DNA of 64,000 nt from Paralithodes platypus (GCA_032716605.1 CM064481.1:19586811-19650810), one strand, 5' to 3'. Positions 9,582-21,202 are shown, counted from the stretch's first letter. A program made the numbers and translations. The notes: a model not told the origin generated them from the letters alone.

Positions 9582-11303
9582 ATGATTCTTGATTTAGGTT
9601 GTTCAAAGACAGTTTGTGGTAGAGAATGGCTTAACTCTTATTTAGACACGTTGGAAGAGAATGAGCTTCAGAAAGTTACTTATGCGTCTTCAACATCAGT
9701 TTTCAAATTTGGTGATGGCAGACGGTGGCCTTCTTTGAAACGGGTAATCATTCCATGTGTCATTGCTGGCAAGAATGTCAATATTTCTACAGATGTAGTT
9801 GAATGTAACATTCCCCTATTGCTGAGTAAAGCATCAATGAAGACTGCAGGGATGATCATTGATACAAACACTGATACAGTACTGGTGTTTGGTCGCAAAG
9901 TAGATTTGTGCACAACTTCCATTGGACATTACATGCTACCAATTGTTCATCCTATTTATGGTGCTAAGATGGAGAGAATCCTGTTAAGTGTGGATGATGA
10001 TAATACTGATGCAGTGGCCAGAAAATTACATCGCCAGTTTGCTCATCCTTCTGAAAAGCTAAAGAAATTCTTGAAGGATGCAGGTCGTACTGAGCCGAAC
10101 CTTTTGAAATCTGTTGACAAAGTTACGAATGAATGTGAAACCTGTGTCCGTTATAAGAGACCCCGTCCACGTCCTATAGTGTCTTTGCCACTTGCTACCA
10201 CATTCAATGAAACAGTGGCAATGGACTTGAAAAGTTGGAATGGATTACACTTCCTTGTTATGGTTGATCTGGCAACTCGCTTCTGTTCTGCTACAGTTTT
10301 ATCAAATAAAATGGCTGAATCTGTGGTGAATGCCTTGTTTACAAGTTGGATATCAACTTTTGGCGCACCTCACAAGTTCCTCTCAGACAATGGTGGAGAA
10401 TTTAATAATGAAGTTATGAGATGTCTTGGAGACCATTTTGGTATTAAATTGATGTGTACTGCAGCTGAAAGTCCTTGGTCAAATGATGCGTGTGAAAGAT
10501 TTAACTACATACTTGGGATCAGTGTGCAGCGCATTGTTGATGACACAAAGTGCAATGTCCACGTTGCTTTATCCTGGGCCACTGCTGCACGAAATGCTCT
10601 TCAGAATGTTCATGGTTTTTCCCCGAACCAGCTGGTCTTTGGTTGTAACCCTGCATTCCCTAATGTAATGACTGATGAGCCTTCTGCACTTGAAGGGAGA
10701 ACTTCTTCACACATTGTTGCTGACAACCTCAATGCTATGCATGCTGCTAGACAGGACTTTTTAAGAAATGAATCAAATGAAAGAATACGTAGAGCTTTGT
10801 TACGTCAAGTGAGAGAAGATGATATATCAGATCTGAAGAATGGTGACAGTGTATTCTATAAGCGACAGGATGATGATAAGTGGCGTGGTCCTGGGAATGT
10901 CATTGGTAAAGATGGTAAACAGACCCTTGTAAAACATGGGGGTACTTACGTTAGAATGCACTCCTGTAGGCTGCAACGGAATACATGTAAGGCTACTGAG
11001 GCTGATGATGTGTTCCAAAAGGACTCCACTCCTGTATCAAGTCAGAAGAATGAGAATGCAGATAGTGATGATGAGAGTGAATTGTGTTCAGAAAATGGAA
11101 ATGAAGAAGGTACTGTTGGTGCAAGCTCTACCATTGATCAGGCTTACATTACTCCAGGCAGGACCATGCCTAGTGCCAAGGCAGGCAAAAAAATAGAGTA
11201 CTTTGATCTTGATGGCAAGAAAACTGTTGCAAAAATTGTAAGTAGAGCTGGAAAATTTGGAGGTTTACACACATTGTTACAATGTTCAGAATCAACAGGG
11301 TGA
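9582..11303 (+). pseudogene. pol: Copia pol part 1: protease and integrase
   Basis: Same frame as gag. The protease appears at once as MILDLGCSKTVCG, where D-L-G stands in place of the usual D-S/T-G. The integrase has an HHCC zinc-binding region (HRQFAH and CETC) and a DDE core: AMDLKSW for the first Asp, FLSDNGGEF for the second, and SPWSNDACERFN for the Glu. An acidic linker follows near residues 480-520. Near 11258-11270 the reading frame slips: the natural continuation (VYTHCYNVQN) is in the next frame, so this frame ends 30-odd codons into nonsense at 11303. Compared with a typical Copia pol, nothing else is missing. Confidence 0.88.
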
Positions 11304-12849
11304 AGTAGAATGGATAGATTTGTCTAAATCTGTAACCAAGTGGAGGGAGTTGCCTGATGATGAAGCTGTGCTCGTATGTAGAGCCGCAGGAGATGGTGTT
11401 TATGAAGCAAAGTTAGCTGAATTGGAGAACTGGACCCAGAATGATGTTTTTGAGAAAGTGAGAGACTGTGGACAGACGCCGGTATCTGTGAGATGGGTCA
11501 TTACTGAAAAAGTGAAGGGTGGATCCACAGTCGTGAAGGCTAGACTTGTAGCTCGTGGTTTTGAGGAAGATTTGGCTAATAACCGTACAGACTCTCCAAC
11601 TTGTTCTAAGGATGCATTAAGAGTTAGTTTAGCTCTAATTGCATCATCTGGATGGGAATGTCATACTGTTGATATCAGAACTGATTTTCTTCAAGGGAAC
11701 TCCATTCAGCGTGATGTTTTTCTTCGTCCACCCAAGGAATTCAATGATGGCTGTTTATGGAAGCTCAAGAAAACTGTGTATGGACTAAATGATGCTGCAA
11801 GAGCATGGTACTCTAGATTGAAAGATTTGTTACTTTCACTTGGAATGAAAATCAGTCATCTTGATCCTGCTTTGTTTTACTGGATACATGATGGGGTGTT
11901 CTCTGGTGTGATGTGCATACATGTGGATGATATTCTATGGGCTGGCACAAGTGAGTTTTATGCTTCTGTCATGGAACCTTTGAAGCAGAAAGTTAGAATT
12001 GGGTCTTCAAGTACTGACACATCATTCAGGTACATTGGTGTTAATGTTGTTCAGAATGAAAATGGCATTGGTCTGCATAAGAATGATTATGTAGATGCTC
12101 TTGGAGAAATTTCTCTTCCACATGGACGTTCAAGTCACAGAAAGGATCAACTGAGAATGGAAGAGCTAGATGAATACAGAGCACTAACTGGACAACTCAA
12201 TTGGTTGGGAACCCAGACACGGCCGGATATAGCATTTGATGTGTGTGACTTGAGTACAGTAATGCATAATGCTACAATTGAAAATGTTCATAAGGCAAAC
12301 AAAGTTGTTCGCAAAGTGAAGAAGAATGGTGTGATGCTCCAATTTTGTGCCTTGGATAATGCAGAACAGTGCACTTTGGAATGCTACAGTGATGCATCAT
12401 TTGGTAATCTTCCAGGAGGGGGATCACAAGGTGGATATGTGATATTTCTGGTTGACCATAATGGTAGAAGATGTCCCCTGTCCTGGCAGTCAAAGAAAGT
12501 AAGGAGGGTAGTGAAGTCTACACTTGCTGCAGAGACACTGGCTCTTTTGGATGCCGCTGAAGCTGGTATTTATTTGGCAAATCTGGTCGCTGAGCTCCTG
12601 AATTTGAACGATCCCCCACTTGTGAAATGTTTTGTGAATAATAAGTCTCTTGTACAGAGTCTGTACTCTACCAAGTCTGTAGACGATAAGCATCTTCGAA
12701 TCAACTTGGCTGTTCTTGGGGACATGTTAAATCGTGGAGAATTGAGCAGTGTTAGCTGGGTGCAGTCTGCACATCAAATGGCAAATGTCCTCACTAAGTT
12801 TGGTGCCAACGCAGATTTATTGATATCTGCTGTTGTTGGTGAGGCTTAA
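11257..12849 (+). pseudogene. pol: Copia pol part 2: reverse transcriptase and RNase H
   Basis: Frame +1 relative to part 1, about 530 codons; the first in-frame ATG is fortuitous. Reverse transcriptase motifs in order: KARLVARGF, HTVDIRTDFLQGN, KTVYGLNDAARAWY, and the catalytic HVDDILWAG in place of the usual YVDD. The C-terminal RNase H shows ECYSDASFGNL and TLAAETLALLDAAEA, and the frame closes with HQMANVLTKFG, typical of Copia. The stop at 12847-12849 is 180 bp before the right LTR. The reverse transcriptase and RNase H parts look intact. Confidence 0.9.
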
Positions 12850-13010
12850 GCTATAGATTAAGAATACCTCAGCTTTTGTGTACATAATGTAAATAAGTTT
12901 GTTCTGCATGTTTGGAAAGTTACTTGTGAATATGGTGATAAGAAATGCTTATTGAAACAAATTGGATTACCAAGAATTTTGGGTTATGGAGACCGTATTG
13001 GTTGCTACAA

Positions 13011-13029
13011 GAAAATAGAAAAACGGGAA
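13011..13029 (+). other. Copia polypurine tract
   Basis: gaaaatagaaaaacgggaa lies immediately before the right LTR and is all purine apart from one T and one C; this is the expected plus-strand priming site. Confidence 0.75.
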
Positions 13030-13031
13030 TT

Positions 13032-13207
13032 TGTTAAGTGTGAATTGTGTGACCTGTCAGTCACATTGGGCTGGCAGCCATCTTGGAACTAAGCAGCCAT
13101 CTTGGAACAGTTCCAGTGAAAACCTCCAGGTGGCCATGGAGTTGATCAGCCATTTTGTGTGAGGACAAACAGGACAGCTGCTTCAGTAGTCAGCCACATG
13201 TGAGTGA
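13032..13207 (+). repeat. Copia right LTR
   Basis: Starts TGTTAAGTGTG like the left LTR and ends in gtgagtga. Few substitutions separate the two, plus loss of one 20-bp internal repeat, which points to a fairly recent insertion. Confidence 0.9.
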
Positions 13208-13945
13208 CTTAACAAGCTGCCCTCATAAACTTAACTAAGGCCTCCAATGGACATAAAATATGATGTGTGTGTCCGCGTTTCAACGCTGGAACAGAAAATT
13301 CTGAGGAAACATGATCAGAATGCTCATTCTTTGCTACAAAGGTGAGAGACGGCTCGATTTGGACCTTGTCGTGCAGTCTCCCAAACCTAAGGCAATTAGG
13401 TTCGTTGCTCATCGCCGCCAGCTCAGAGACCCTATTACCGGTAGCTAAAGCCATAAAAAACACAGCCTTTTTAAGTAATGAATCAAAATCCGGCGTAGTG
13501 TTGTATTTACGCGATTGAAGTAAAGATAAGGCTTTATCAAGCGACCAAGTGGGCATGAGCTGACGTAGTGGTGGGCGGATCTTAAAACACGCCCTCATCA
13601 ACCCTTTCTCCTCCGCCTGCGGTATCGAGAGACCAGTGAGATCAAAGAAGGGAGTTCTGATGGCAGACAAGTGATTTTTTAACGTAACAACAGAAAACCG
13701 CTTCTGCTCAAACAAATAATCTAAGTATCTGAAAACTAGGGCTGCTGATGCATCGGATTGCCCTGACTCAACAATCCAGTTAGTGAAAGCTTTCCAATTT
13801 TGTGATTGATATTGCCTCCTGGTAGATAGAGTATATTGGTTCATGAGTTTATTAGTGACACTGTCCCCATACTGAACTAGCCATTTGGCCTTGTAAATGT
13901 CCAGAAGGCAAAATTGAGCGAGGTCCGAAGGTTGCCAATTGTCTC
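13208..13945 (-). pseudogene. DIRS tyrosine recombinase, N-terminal part
   Basis: Read from 13945 leftwards: a core-binding region (LDIYKAKWLVQYG, STRRQYQSQNWKAF), the helix-rich middle, then ATGNRVSELAAMS, whose Arg is the first catalytic Arg of the R-H-R-Y set. The frame ends near 13209 with ALVKFMRA, exactly at the Copia insertion, and resumes at 8398. It starts within the overlapping end of the RNase H frame, as is common in DIRS elements, where recombinase and RT/RH frames overlap. Confidence 0.88.
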
Positions 13946-14870
13946 TAAGTGGAATGCGGAGACCGGAAGTGACACCGGGTCCTTGCACCAGCTGCTCAAC
14001 TGGTGGTACCATGCCTGAGCCGGCCATACCGGCGCAATCATCGAGACTACGCTCCGGTACTGTCTTAGTTTGTGCATCACCGTGCACATTAGAACCGAAT
14101 CTGGTGGAGGAAATAGATAGATTGAATTCCACTTGTTCCAGTCCTCCAGTAATGCATCTGGTCCCCCCGCCTGAGTCACCCCCCGGCGGGTCAGAAAGAG
14201 AGGTAGTTTGTGAGTCTCCTCGGATGCGAACAGGTCCACTTGTGGGCAGTAAGGCTCTGCAATCATCTTGTCGAAGACGGTTTGTTTGATGGCCCATTCT
14301 ACTAAGGTGCTCTGCCGCCGGGACAGAGCATCCGCCCAGATGTTCGGCACGCCTGAGAGGTATGAAGCATGCAGATGAATGTCCAGCGATTCGGCCAGGG
14401 CAAAAATCTGTTCTGACACTATTAGCAACTCTCGAGACCTCACTGAACCTTGTTTCTGAATGCAATGGACTGCCACTAAGTTGTCCATGCGAAACGCTAT
14501 TGATTTCCCTTGCATTGACGAGCCGTGGGCTTGGAGAAAATAGAGTGGAACTAGAAGCTCTTGTTTGTTGATGTGCCATGAAATGTCCTGGTCCCAAGTG
14601 CCCTGCCCTTGATGGCCTAGATGGGATTGGTATCCCCACCCCAGAGTACCGGAAGCATCCGTGTCTACCCATACCGAAGGAGGAGGAGAAACCCAAGTTG
14701 TCATAGAGTACAGTGTTTCGGTCTTCGCCCAGACCGATAGTAAGCTGTGAATTACTCGCGGAATCGGACATAGTTTTCCCTCCGGCAATAGTGGGAAAAC
14801 TTTGTTGCCTTCCATGATTAATCTTTTTACTTTCAACCGGCCCAACTTCACAGTTAGTTGGATTCAGTTG
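13946..14870 (-). pseudogene. DIRS RNase H domain and C-terminal region
   Basis: Minus-strand frame 14851 to 13877. Acidic residues of an RNase H are visible: WVDTDASGTLGWG, NKQELLVPL, FRMDNLVAVH and PNIWADALSRRQ. The later part includes TRRGVTQAGGPDALLEDWN and QAWYHQLSSWCKDPVSL, shared with the sister fragment at 16235. The linker before it (GRLKVKRLIMEGNKVFP) is a standard DIRS/Ngaro-type connection. The upstream reverse transcriptase lies in another frame, so there is a frameshift at about 14890-14930. Confidence 0.85.
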
Positions 14871-14899
14871 AGAGAGCCGACCAGGGAGTCCCATACCTT

Positions 14900-15887
14900 C
14901 CTCGTCGTATTCCGACTGTGGAGAAAACGAAACAGTTTCTTGCGAAATCTGCGGCAATTGTCCACACTCTTGAGTAAGAGTCAGATTGGCGGTATCCCAG
15001 ACCAGCCCTATCCACTGAATTTCCCGTGTAGGCACAAGAAGAGACTTTGCCAAGTTCACCTTGAACCCCAGGGTTTGTACATGATTGATAACTATGTTGA
15101 CATGATTGTGACATAACTCTCTCGTCTCCGCCACCACTAGCCAGTCGTCTAGATACCATAACACCATGATGCCTTGGGACACTAATGGCAGAAGGGCTTG
15201 CCGGACTAATTTTGTGAAAACTCTCGGTACCAGGTTCAATCCAAACGGCATTCTCCGAAAAACATAAGTCTCTTGCTTTATCCTCAAAGCGAGGAACTTT
15301 TGGAAGCGTTTGTTGATAGGGACATGCCAATAGGCGTCTTTGAGGTCTAGGGAGCACATCCAACCCAACGGCGGAAGGATAAGCCTGATTTGATTTACTG
15401 TAAGCATCCTGAAGGATGGATTTACTATGTAAGTGTTCAGACGCGAGAGATCCACTACTAGTCGCATCTGCACACTGTACCGTTTTGGCACTAAAAACAT
15501 TCTGGAGGTGAATACTTTGCAGTTTGGATTTACTAAGACAATGATCTTCGCTGATATCATTTCCTTGATTAGTGCTTCCACCCCCGGCGAAACATGGTTG
15601 TATTCGAGCGCCTGACGCAGTCTTGGCCGCCGGATCCACCGCCAGGTAAGGCCTTTGCGTACTAAGGTCCTGGACCAGGTTCGCTTAGGCCATGCTCTGT
15701 GGCATACCTGGAACGACCCTGTTTGCAAACTGGGTTCGATTAGTGGAGCAACTCTCAATTCCGACACGCCTAAGCACGGCCCTGGGAGACAGAGTGTATG
15801 TTTGGCTAGTTTTTTGAAGGGGGTGAGTTCCCGGGGGCGGGGTAGTTTTCCCCCAGTCTCTGTCGTGTCGGCACTTGAACCTCTCAT
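14900..15887 (-). pseudogene. DIRS reverse transcriptase
   Basis: Minus-strand frame from ATG 15887. Motifs: SRMFLVPKRYSVQMRLVVDL, SLDLKDAYWHVPI, RMPFGLNLVPRVFTKL and LWYLDDWLVVAE (YxDD-type catalytic site), then FKVNLAKSLLVPTREIQWIG for the thumb. This is a DIRS-order reverse transcriptase. The first ~90 codons look unlike a Gag and may not be coding in the living element. No gag is recognised upstream, where an AT-rich stretch begins, so the copy is probably 5'-incomplete. The frame stays open through the RNase H region by chance, but the real RNase H frame is a different one. Confidence 0.88.
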
Positions 15888-16234
15888 TGCTGTATGTTCA
15901 ACGCCGTTAAGCTCAGGTAGCCCTATCTTATTTGTATTTGTTAATGAAATAATTTAATAGCTGAATCATAATAAACATATATATTTTCTATGATTATATT
16001 ATGATAATATTGTGTTTATTTATAGTAATTTATTTTAATACAATTAAATATAAATTAAATTACTTAGTATACTTTATGATTTTGCTAACCAGCTCTGCTT
16101 TCAATGTGTTAATGAGCTATGGGAGCTTTTAATTATCATAAACCTTTACGGGACTCGGACGAGGGCTCCTGTTCAGGGAGTATACCGGGCTCGCAAGCGA
16201 GGGACAGCCACAGCCAAGGTGTATGGCGATACTC
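15888..16234. other. AT-rich spacer between two opposed DIRS fragments
   Basis: Very AT-rich at 15945-16090, then GC-richer sequence from 16145. The minus-strand DIRS ends on its left and a plus-strand DIRS fragment begins on its right, giving a head-to-head arrangement. I see no gene. Confidence 0.5.
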
Positions 16235-18195
16235 ACAGTCGTACCTCACCCGCCGGACGATAACGCCGGCGGGCGGACCTGACGCTCTAATGACGGACGA
16301 GAACAGGTTGAGTTCCATTTATCTCTTTTCCGCCGCCAGACGCGTCTCTAATGTGCCACGTAGTCAACAAACTACAGGATTAGCGAGGCGTAGTCTCGCT
16401 AATCGCGCCCCTGTGGCCGGCGCAGTGTGGTACCAGCATTTGAACACGTGGTGCCCGCACCCAGTGTCTCTCCTGGTCGGGTTGTACCACTTAGAACACA
16501 ATTGGCAACCTAGAAGCCTCGCGGACTTGTTCATTTTGGACATTCAGGAGGCCAAGTGGCTAGCACCTCATGGTAGCGACGTGACCAAGATATTCACGAA
16601 TCAATATACCCAGTCTACAAAGCGACAGTTTCAATCGCATTGGAAAGCTTTTACATCTCGGATTCTTAGAACAAACCAAACTGTGCCCTCGGTGGCGTTG
16701 GTTGTTTATTATTTAATTTATCTGTTCATGCAGAAACATTTATCCGAAAGTGATTTATGTGGGCAGGTTTTAAACTCCGCCCACCTCCCCGTCAGCTCAG
16801 GCCTACATGGTCTCTGGACAAAGCATCGTTGTTATTCTCATTCCCGTATGTACCAAAGACTGCAGATTTTACAAAAGGGATGTATTCCTTATGGCTTTGG
16901 CTACCGGGAACAGAGTATCTGAGCTGACGGCGATGAGCAACGCTCCTAATTGCCTCAGGTTTGATAGGCTTCATGCGTGTATTCACATTGCACCTTCCCC
17001 AGGATTCATAGCCGAGATTGAGCACAGTGAACACGTGTTTTCAGAGTTCACGGTGCCGGCGTTAAACAGGGGAAAGGTGCACCATCTTTTTTGCCCAGTG
17101 CAAGCTCTAACCAAATATTTAAGAGTGGCACCTCTAAATCACCAGGGTGCTTTATGGGTCGCAAGTCCGGGTGAACGATTGATGGAGCGTACACTGGCTT
17201 CTCTCTTGGTCGAGGACTTTAAAGAGAAGCATCCCGGCGTTGTGGGTAAGACCCACGATTTACGCAAGGGGACAGCCTCTTTACGTTTCCTTAAGGGGAC
17301 CGACCGGTTAATTTAAGCTTAAAAAACTCGAAATCCTGAAAACACCAATAGGTGTTTACTCAACAAGAGTCAACATCCCTGAAATGTTATTAGTGAAAAC
17401 CCATTGGAAATAGTATTTTTTTATGTTTTCCAAACTTTTCCTGTAATTCTAAAAACGTTATATAGCGAACTTTGAAATTAACATGCTCAGTAACTACTGG
17501 TCGTACGAGGAGCATACCTATATAAATCGAAAGAGCGTAAGCTACTCTACAACCTACCATACGCTTTATCTTCTACTTTGCCATGTTCCCGCATAAAATA
17601 TTGTAAATCTAAAAAACAAAAGTAAAAATGTTTACCTAATGACCTTAGACTTTCACCTGTTTTTCTCAGAACCTATATTGCCGCACTATCGGATGTTATT
17701 TTACAGTTATTATTGGACCTATAGGAATGGTGTATATACCATTGGAAAGGTAATTAAAAACACTAAAAGGCCTATAAACCAAATTTACTCTAATCATTTA
17801 AAAAAAAATCACAATATGTCGTCAAAGTTGTAATTTTTGTTTAAATATATTCGCCTGAATCCGTCATCACCTAAATCGAACAAATACACAAAATATATAA
17901 AATGTGTTTTATAGAAACTATAGATACACCTTTTGTGAGTTGTTTGATCAGATAAAACATGTGCTATGGGGATTTCTGTAGGAGTTTATCATTTTCTGCA
18001 GTACTATGATTTTCAACATTTGTTTACCTAAATTGCAAGACAAAAGCAAAAAAATATATATATATATATTTTTTTTTATCTAGTTTTATGGTCATATACA
18101 CCTGTGCCAAATTTAATTTAAATTGATAGTAAGACCTGGAAGTAGCGTAATTATCCGGTCGGTCCCCTTAATAATCTTTCGGTGGAAGTTATTAC
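16235..18195 (+). pseudogene. Second DIRS fragment: tyrosine recombinase, interrupted
   Basis: Begins inside the RNase H tail (LTRRTITPAGGPDALM), then the recombinase core-binding region (FILDIQEAKWLAPHG, STKRQFQSHWKAF). About 80 bp are missing near 16750, where the sister copy has a segment beginning TLKNHLSAIRTPF. The frame shifts near 16850 and resumes with MALATGNRVSELTAMS (catalytic Arg), FCPVQALTKYLRV and GVVGKTHDLRKGTASLRF (H-x-x-R). After 17290 a TTAA-flanked element intervenes; reading across it, 18172-18195 continues the recombinase in the same style (SVEVIT). The fragment then ends at the Gypsy LTR. Not functional. Confidence 0.85.
17295..18167. mobile_element. piggyBac-like non-autonomous element with TTAA target duplication
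   Basis: 873 bp flanked by TTAA at 17291-17294 and 18168-18171. The termini are inverted repeats: ggggaccgaccggttaat at the left and the reverse complement ggggaccgaccggataat at the right. The interior is AT-rich with no transposase, so it would need a transposase in trans. TTAA specificity is the signature of the piggyBac superfamily, which I take as established knowledge. Removing the element rejoins the interrupted DIRS recombinase sequence. Confidence 0.88.
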
Positions 18196-18199
18196 TAAA

Positions 18200-18370
18200 A
18201 TGCCCCAGAACAAGAAGCCCACCACAGAAGCCACGAGCGAACACCACACAGAAACACCCGGAAGAAAGGTCCACAGAACGAAAGGACCAGCTGACCGAGC
18301 CCGCCATTCCAGACAGGCCCAAGCCCGCAGGGCTAAACAGCTCCAGGACACACCCATTTACCTTTTCTAA
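18200..18370 (+). CDS. LTR-borne open frame of 56 codons (copy A)
   Basis: ATG is the fourth base of the LTR onward; the frame is open for 56 codons and strongly basic and Gln-rich (PTTEATSEHHTETPGRKV, then RQAQARRAKQLQ). The same frame is intact in LTRs B (28162-28332), D (40830-41000) and E (45752-45922) despite substitutions, and shifted by one base in F. In element 2 it is the direct continuation of a frame that crosses the polypurine tract, so in the 3' LTR it would be the C-terminus of a longer protein. No known domain recognised. Confidence 0.5.
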   Translation: MPQNKKPTTEATSEHHTETPGRKVHRTKGPADRARHSRQAQARRAKQLQDTPIYLF

Positions 18371-20473
18371 ACCGACCATTTTCCACACCTCACATACACT
18401 AACCCCCTCGTGTCCTACACTTATTAACTACAAAGATGATGAACAGGAATATACATTCATATTAAAAACACCCATGCCCTGTCCCGACGTTGAGCCAATG
18501 CCAACACATCAGACAGCCATAAATATATCTATGTATGTTCTTACATCCGAGAAGTAGATGTTATATATCTTAGAAGTTCAAACACCCACGCTTGTCCCTA
18601 GACCTCTTATATCATTTTCCATGACGAGTATAGATATATGTAACCCGTGCTCAGTCGCCCCTTGCATTGCTCCTCTAGTAACTAAGTACTAATATTAACA
18701 TTCCCTAACATCTTGTCTTGCCAGACTAAGCTTCTGAAGACCCATCGCCCCATAAATCTATGTATGCAATCCTTAGGTTAAGTATTTTTATCCGCCATTG
18801 TGTTCACCTTTTTCCATTTACTTTCCACAATTGTCATACGTCTTCCCCTTGCCTCCTTCGTATACACAGCCCACACTACGCCAATTTATTTCGTGTCTTA
18901 CACCTCTTACCCCAACCAGAGAGTGTATAAGATAACCTGGTTACCAGTATCTGTCATAAGTACCCCGAAACAATAACTAAGTACCCCTACGAACTGCCGC
19001 TGTGGGTGGTATTTATATTTAATAGAAAAAGCAGACCCCAGGGCCAACTAATAGTATCCATAACCCTCTGACTGATCACATAACTCTATCTTTCCAGACT
19101 CATATACCACCCCATAGTTGCATTCCCCGGTAGCATTTGGCTAACGTATTCTACTGCCTTTTCAAACTTCCATATCAATTGTAGCCTAATGCCACCCCCA
19201 CGCCCAGGGACCTTAGGGGCAAAATTTCCCTGTAGCCCTTGAACTTCCCCCCCCCCCCTCTCATTAAGACACCCGCGCTTCTCGACTCTTGTCCGACCTA
19301 GCCTCTCTCTCATACCTCTTGAAGATCCTTGAATTGTCCGTTACTAACGCTCTCCAACCTTTTATATATATATACTCCTATCCAGCCTACCTTCACTTAG
19401 TAGGCCAGAACAACATTAGAACTTTACTAGCCCCTTGCATGCCATCTATTCTCTTACAACACATTCACAACCCTGCACCCAATGGTCGTCGGTGCGAGGC
19501 TAGCCGCCCCGCCAGTAACTAACTTCTATTGTCATACTTCCAGATAAATGTGGCAGAGTTAGCAACCCAGTCTCCACCATATCCAGCAAACCCTACAATT
19601 AACAACCAGCCGAGTAAAACCAGCTAGCTAAGGCACCTTCGGTTTTGGTATTAAAGACACTCACATCTGTCTCATACACAGAGGGTTATTACAAACACTG
19701 GTGATATGGCAAGCTCCTAGCCACAGCCGCCGGACGACTATATCAGAGAGAGGGCGCCCAGCTCCCCCTTTTTGCCCACCCGAGGAGGGAGACCCCCACC
19801 CCCGCGGAGGTATACCTGCCCCCTGTTTTGACTTTCGAGTCATTGCCAGGTAGCACAGGAATTCTTCCTATCAATGAACTAACCATGAATGACTAACACC
19901 TTTACTAACCTCTATTACCTCACAATAAACCATTTACCTTTCTTGCATGCTCTGATCACTAAATTAGCACCTCAGCTATACCATAGAATGAAGATTGAAC
20001 AATCTAGAGAGACGCTCCTATCACAGCTGTCCCCATCCTCCTCGCAAAGTAGATCCAGTCTCTCTCCCCTAAATACGTCCAGTATAGCCAAAATAGTACC
20101 TCTTACTAAGGCTCAGTTATATGAAAATATAAAGGCTTCCTATCGCCCTGTGCCACAACAGTAAATACCATCTTACCTAGTCCCCATATCTATTGAGAGC
20201 TCAATTAAGTCCATAAGACTCGAGATCCCTACTGTCTACAGGGTCCAGAACCGAGCCTATAAATCTAACTCCCGCCCCCAGTCAAATCAGTTGAAAGCTA
20301 GACACCAACCAGTGGTCACTACCCTGCAGTTTACCTCTAGCTCTGCCCTTGTGTTGTTCCGGAGTTGAGAGATTCCAGATCCGGCAGACTCCGTGGCAGA
20401 GAAGACTGATAGAAGCATCTGTCCATGTACAAGTCCTAACGTGCACCTTATAACCTTCACACAAATTCGTGGG

Positions 20474-20481
20474 TATATAAG
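20474..20481 (+). promoter_or_regulatory. TATA-like element in LTR A
   Basis: tatataag within gggtatataagtgtgtag. It is also present in LTR B near 30437-30444 and D near 43615-43622, degraded in C, and absent from E and F, which lack the surrounding block of about 100 bp. It could mark the U3/R boundary; this is inference. Confidence 0.4.
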
Positions 20482-21202
20482 TGTGTAGCCAGCAACGATC
20501 ATCAAGAGATCCGACTTGAGAACTTCCTACATTTTGGACCATCTGGACGGCCGAGGAACCAGTCGTTAGCCCCCAACATCACCGGAAGCAAGATAACCAG
20601 GACCAGATCTACCAATACTATTCAAGATTCATGTTACTAGTACTAAGTGTTATAGTACTAGCTTGATACTCACCTATTAACTTTCTATAAAGTGGCTAAG
20701 ACCTTGCCCAGTGTAATTCATATTTAACCATTCCATTTGGGACGTACTAAGCGATCAGTGTTTTTTTATTAACAGGCGACCTTGACTCTCGTAATTACCT
20801 TATTCAGATATTAAAACTCTAGTGATATCTAACGTTCGCCCACTGATTCGTGTTCTACATATTTCTGCCTTAAGAATATCAAACTTAGTTCAGTACCCCC
20901 ATGAGGTTGCTAGAGATTTCCGTGTTCTATAATATACGCGTCTAATCCTAACTGTGAGTTGCTACGTGGGCACGCGACCAGCCAGCAAGAGGTAAAATCA
21001 GTGACATTGAATTATACGAATATATTGAGGTCTTCCAGTAAAATATAAACTTGCTAATTAAACCCGTGATCAGAAGAATATACCTGAACGTTGGAAGTGG
21101 GAGACTAGGCTCCATCCAAATCCGCAAATGCTAGCAGTTCCCTTCTATCATTTGTTTTGTGCGAATATAACTATCTTTCTATGCTCTTTATTTCTTTATT
21201 TC

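Larger units (their letters stand above)
8399..13207 (+). mobile_element. Copia-type LTR retrotransposon, nearly complete
   Basis: An element of about 4.8 kb with LTRs at 8399-8595 and 13032-13207, an initiator-tRNA-Met-like primer-binding site, gag, a pol frame in Copia order (protease, integrase, reverse transcriptase, RNase H) and a polypurine tract before the right LTR. It sits inside a DIRS tyrosine recombinase on the opposite strand. Flanks tgaac (8394-8398) and ttaac (13209-13213) could be a 5-bp target duplication with one change, but the right boundary is off by a base, so I leave this open. The reading frame is broken by an in-frame TGA and one frameshift. The GalEa-like clade common in crustaceans is a reasonable guess, not shown. 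Confidence 0.93.

Noticed and set aside
19889..20164. 91-codon open frame inside LTR A, also in B (29853-30128) and F (54951-55226)
   Set aside because: The three copies are nearly identical in DNA, so openness is not independent evidence; LTR D and E copies are broken by stops or frameshifts. Some phrases look protein-like, and a decayed gene is possible, but I cannot support it.
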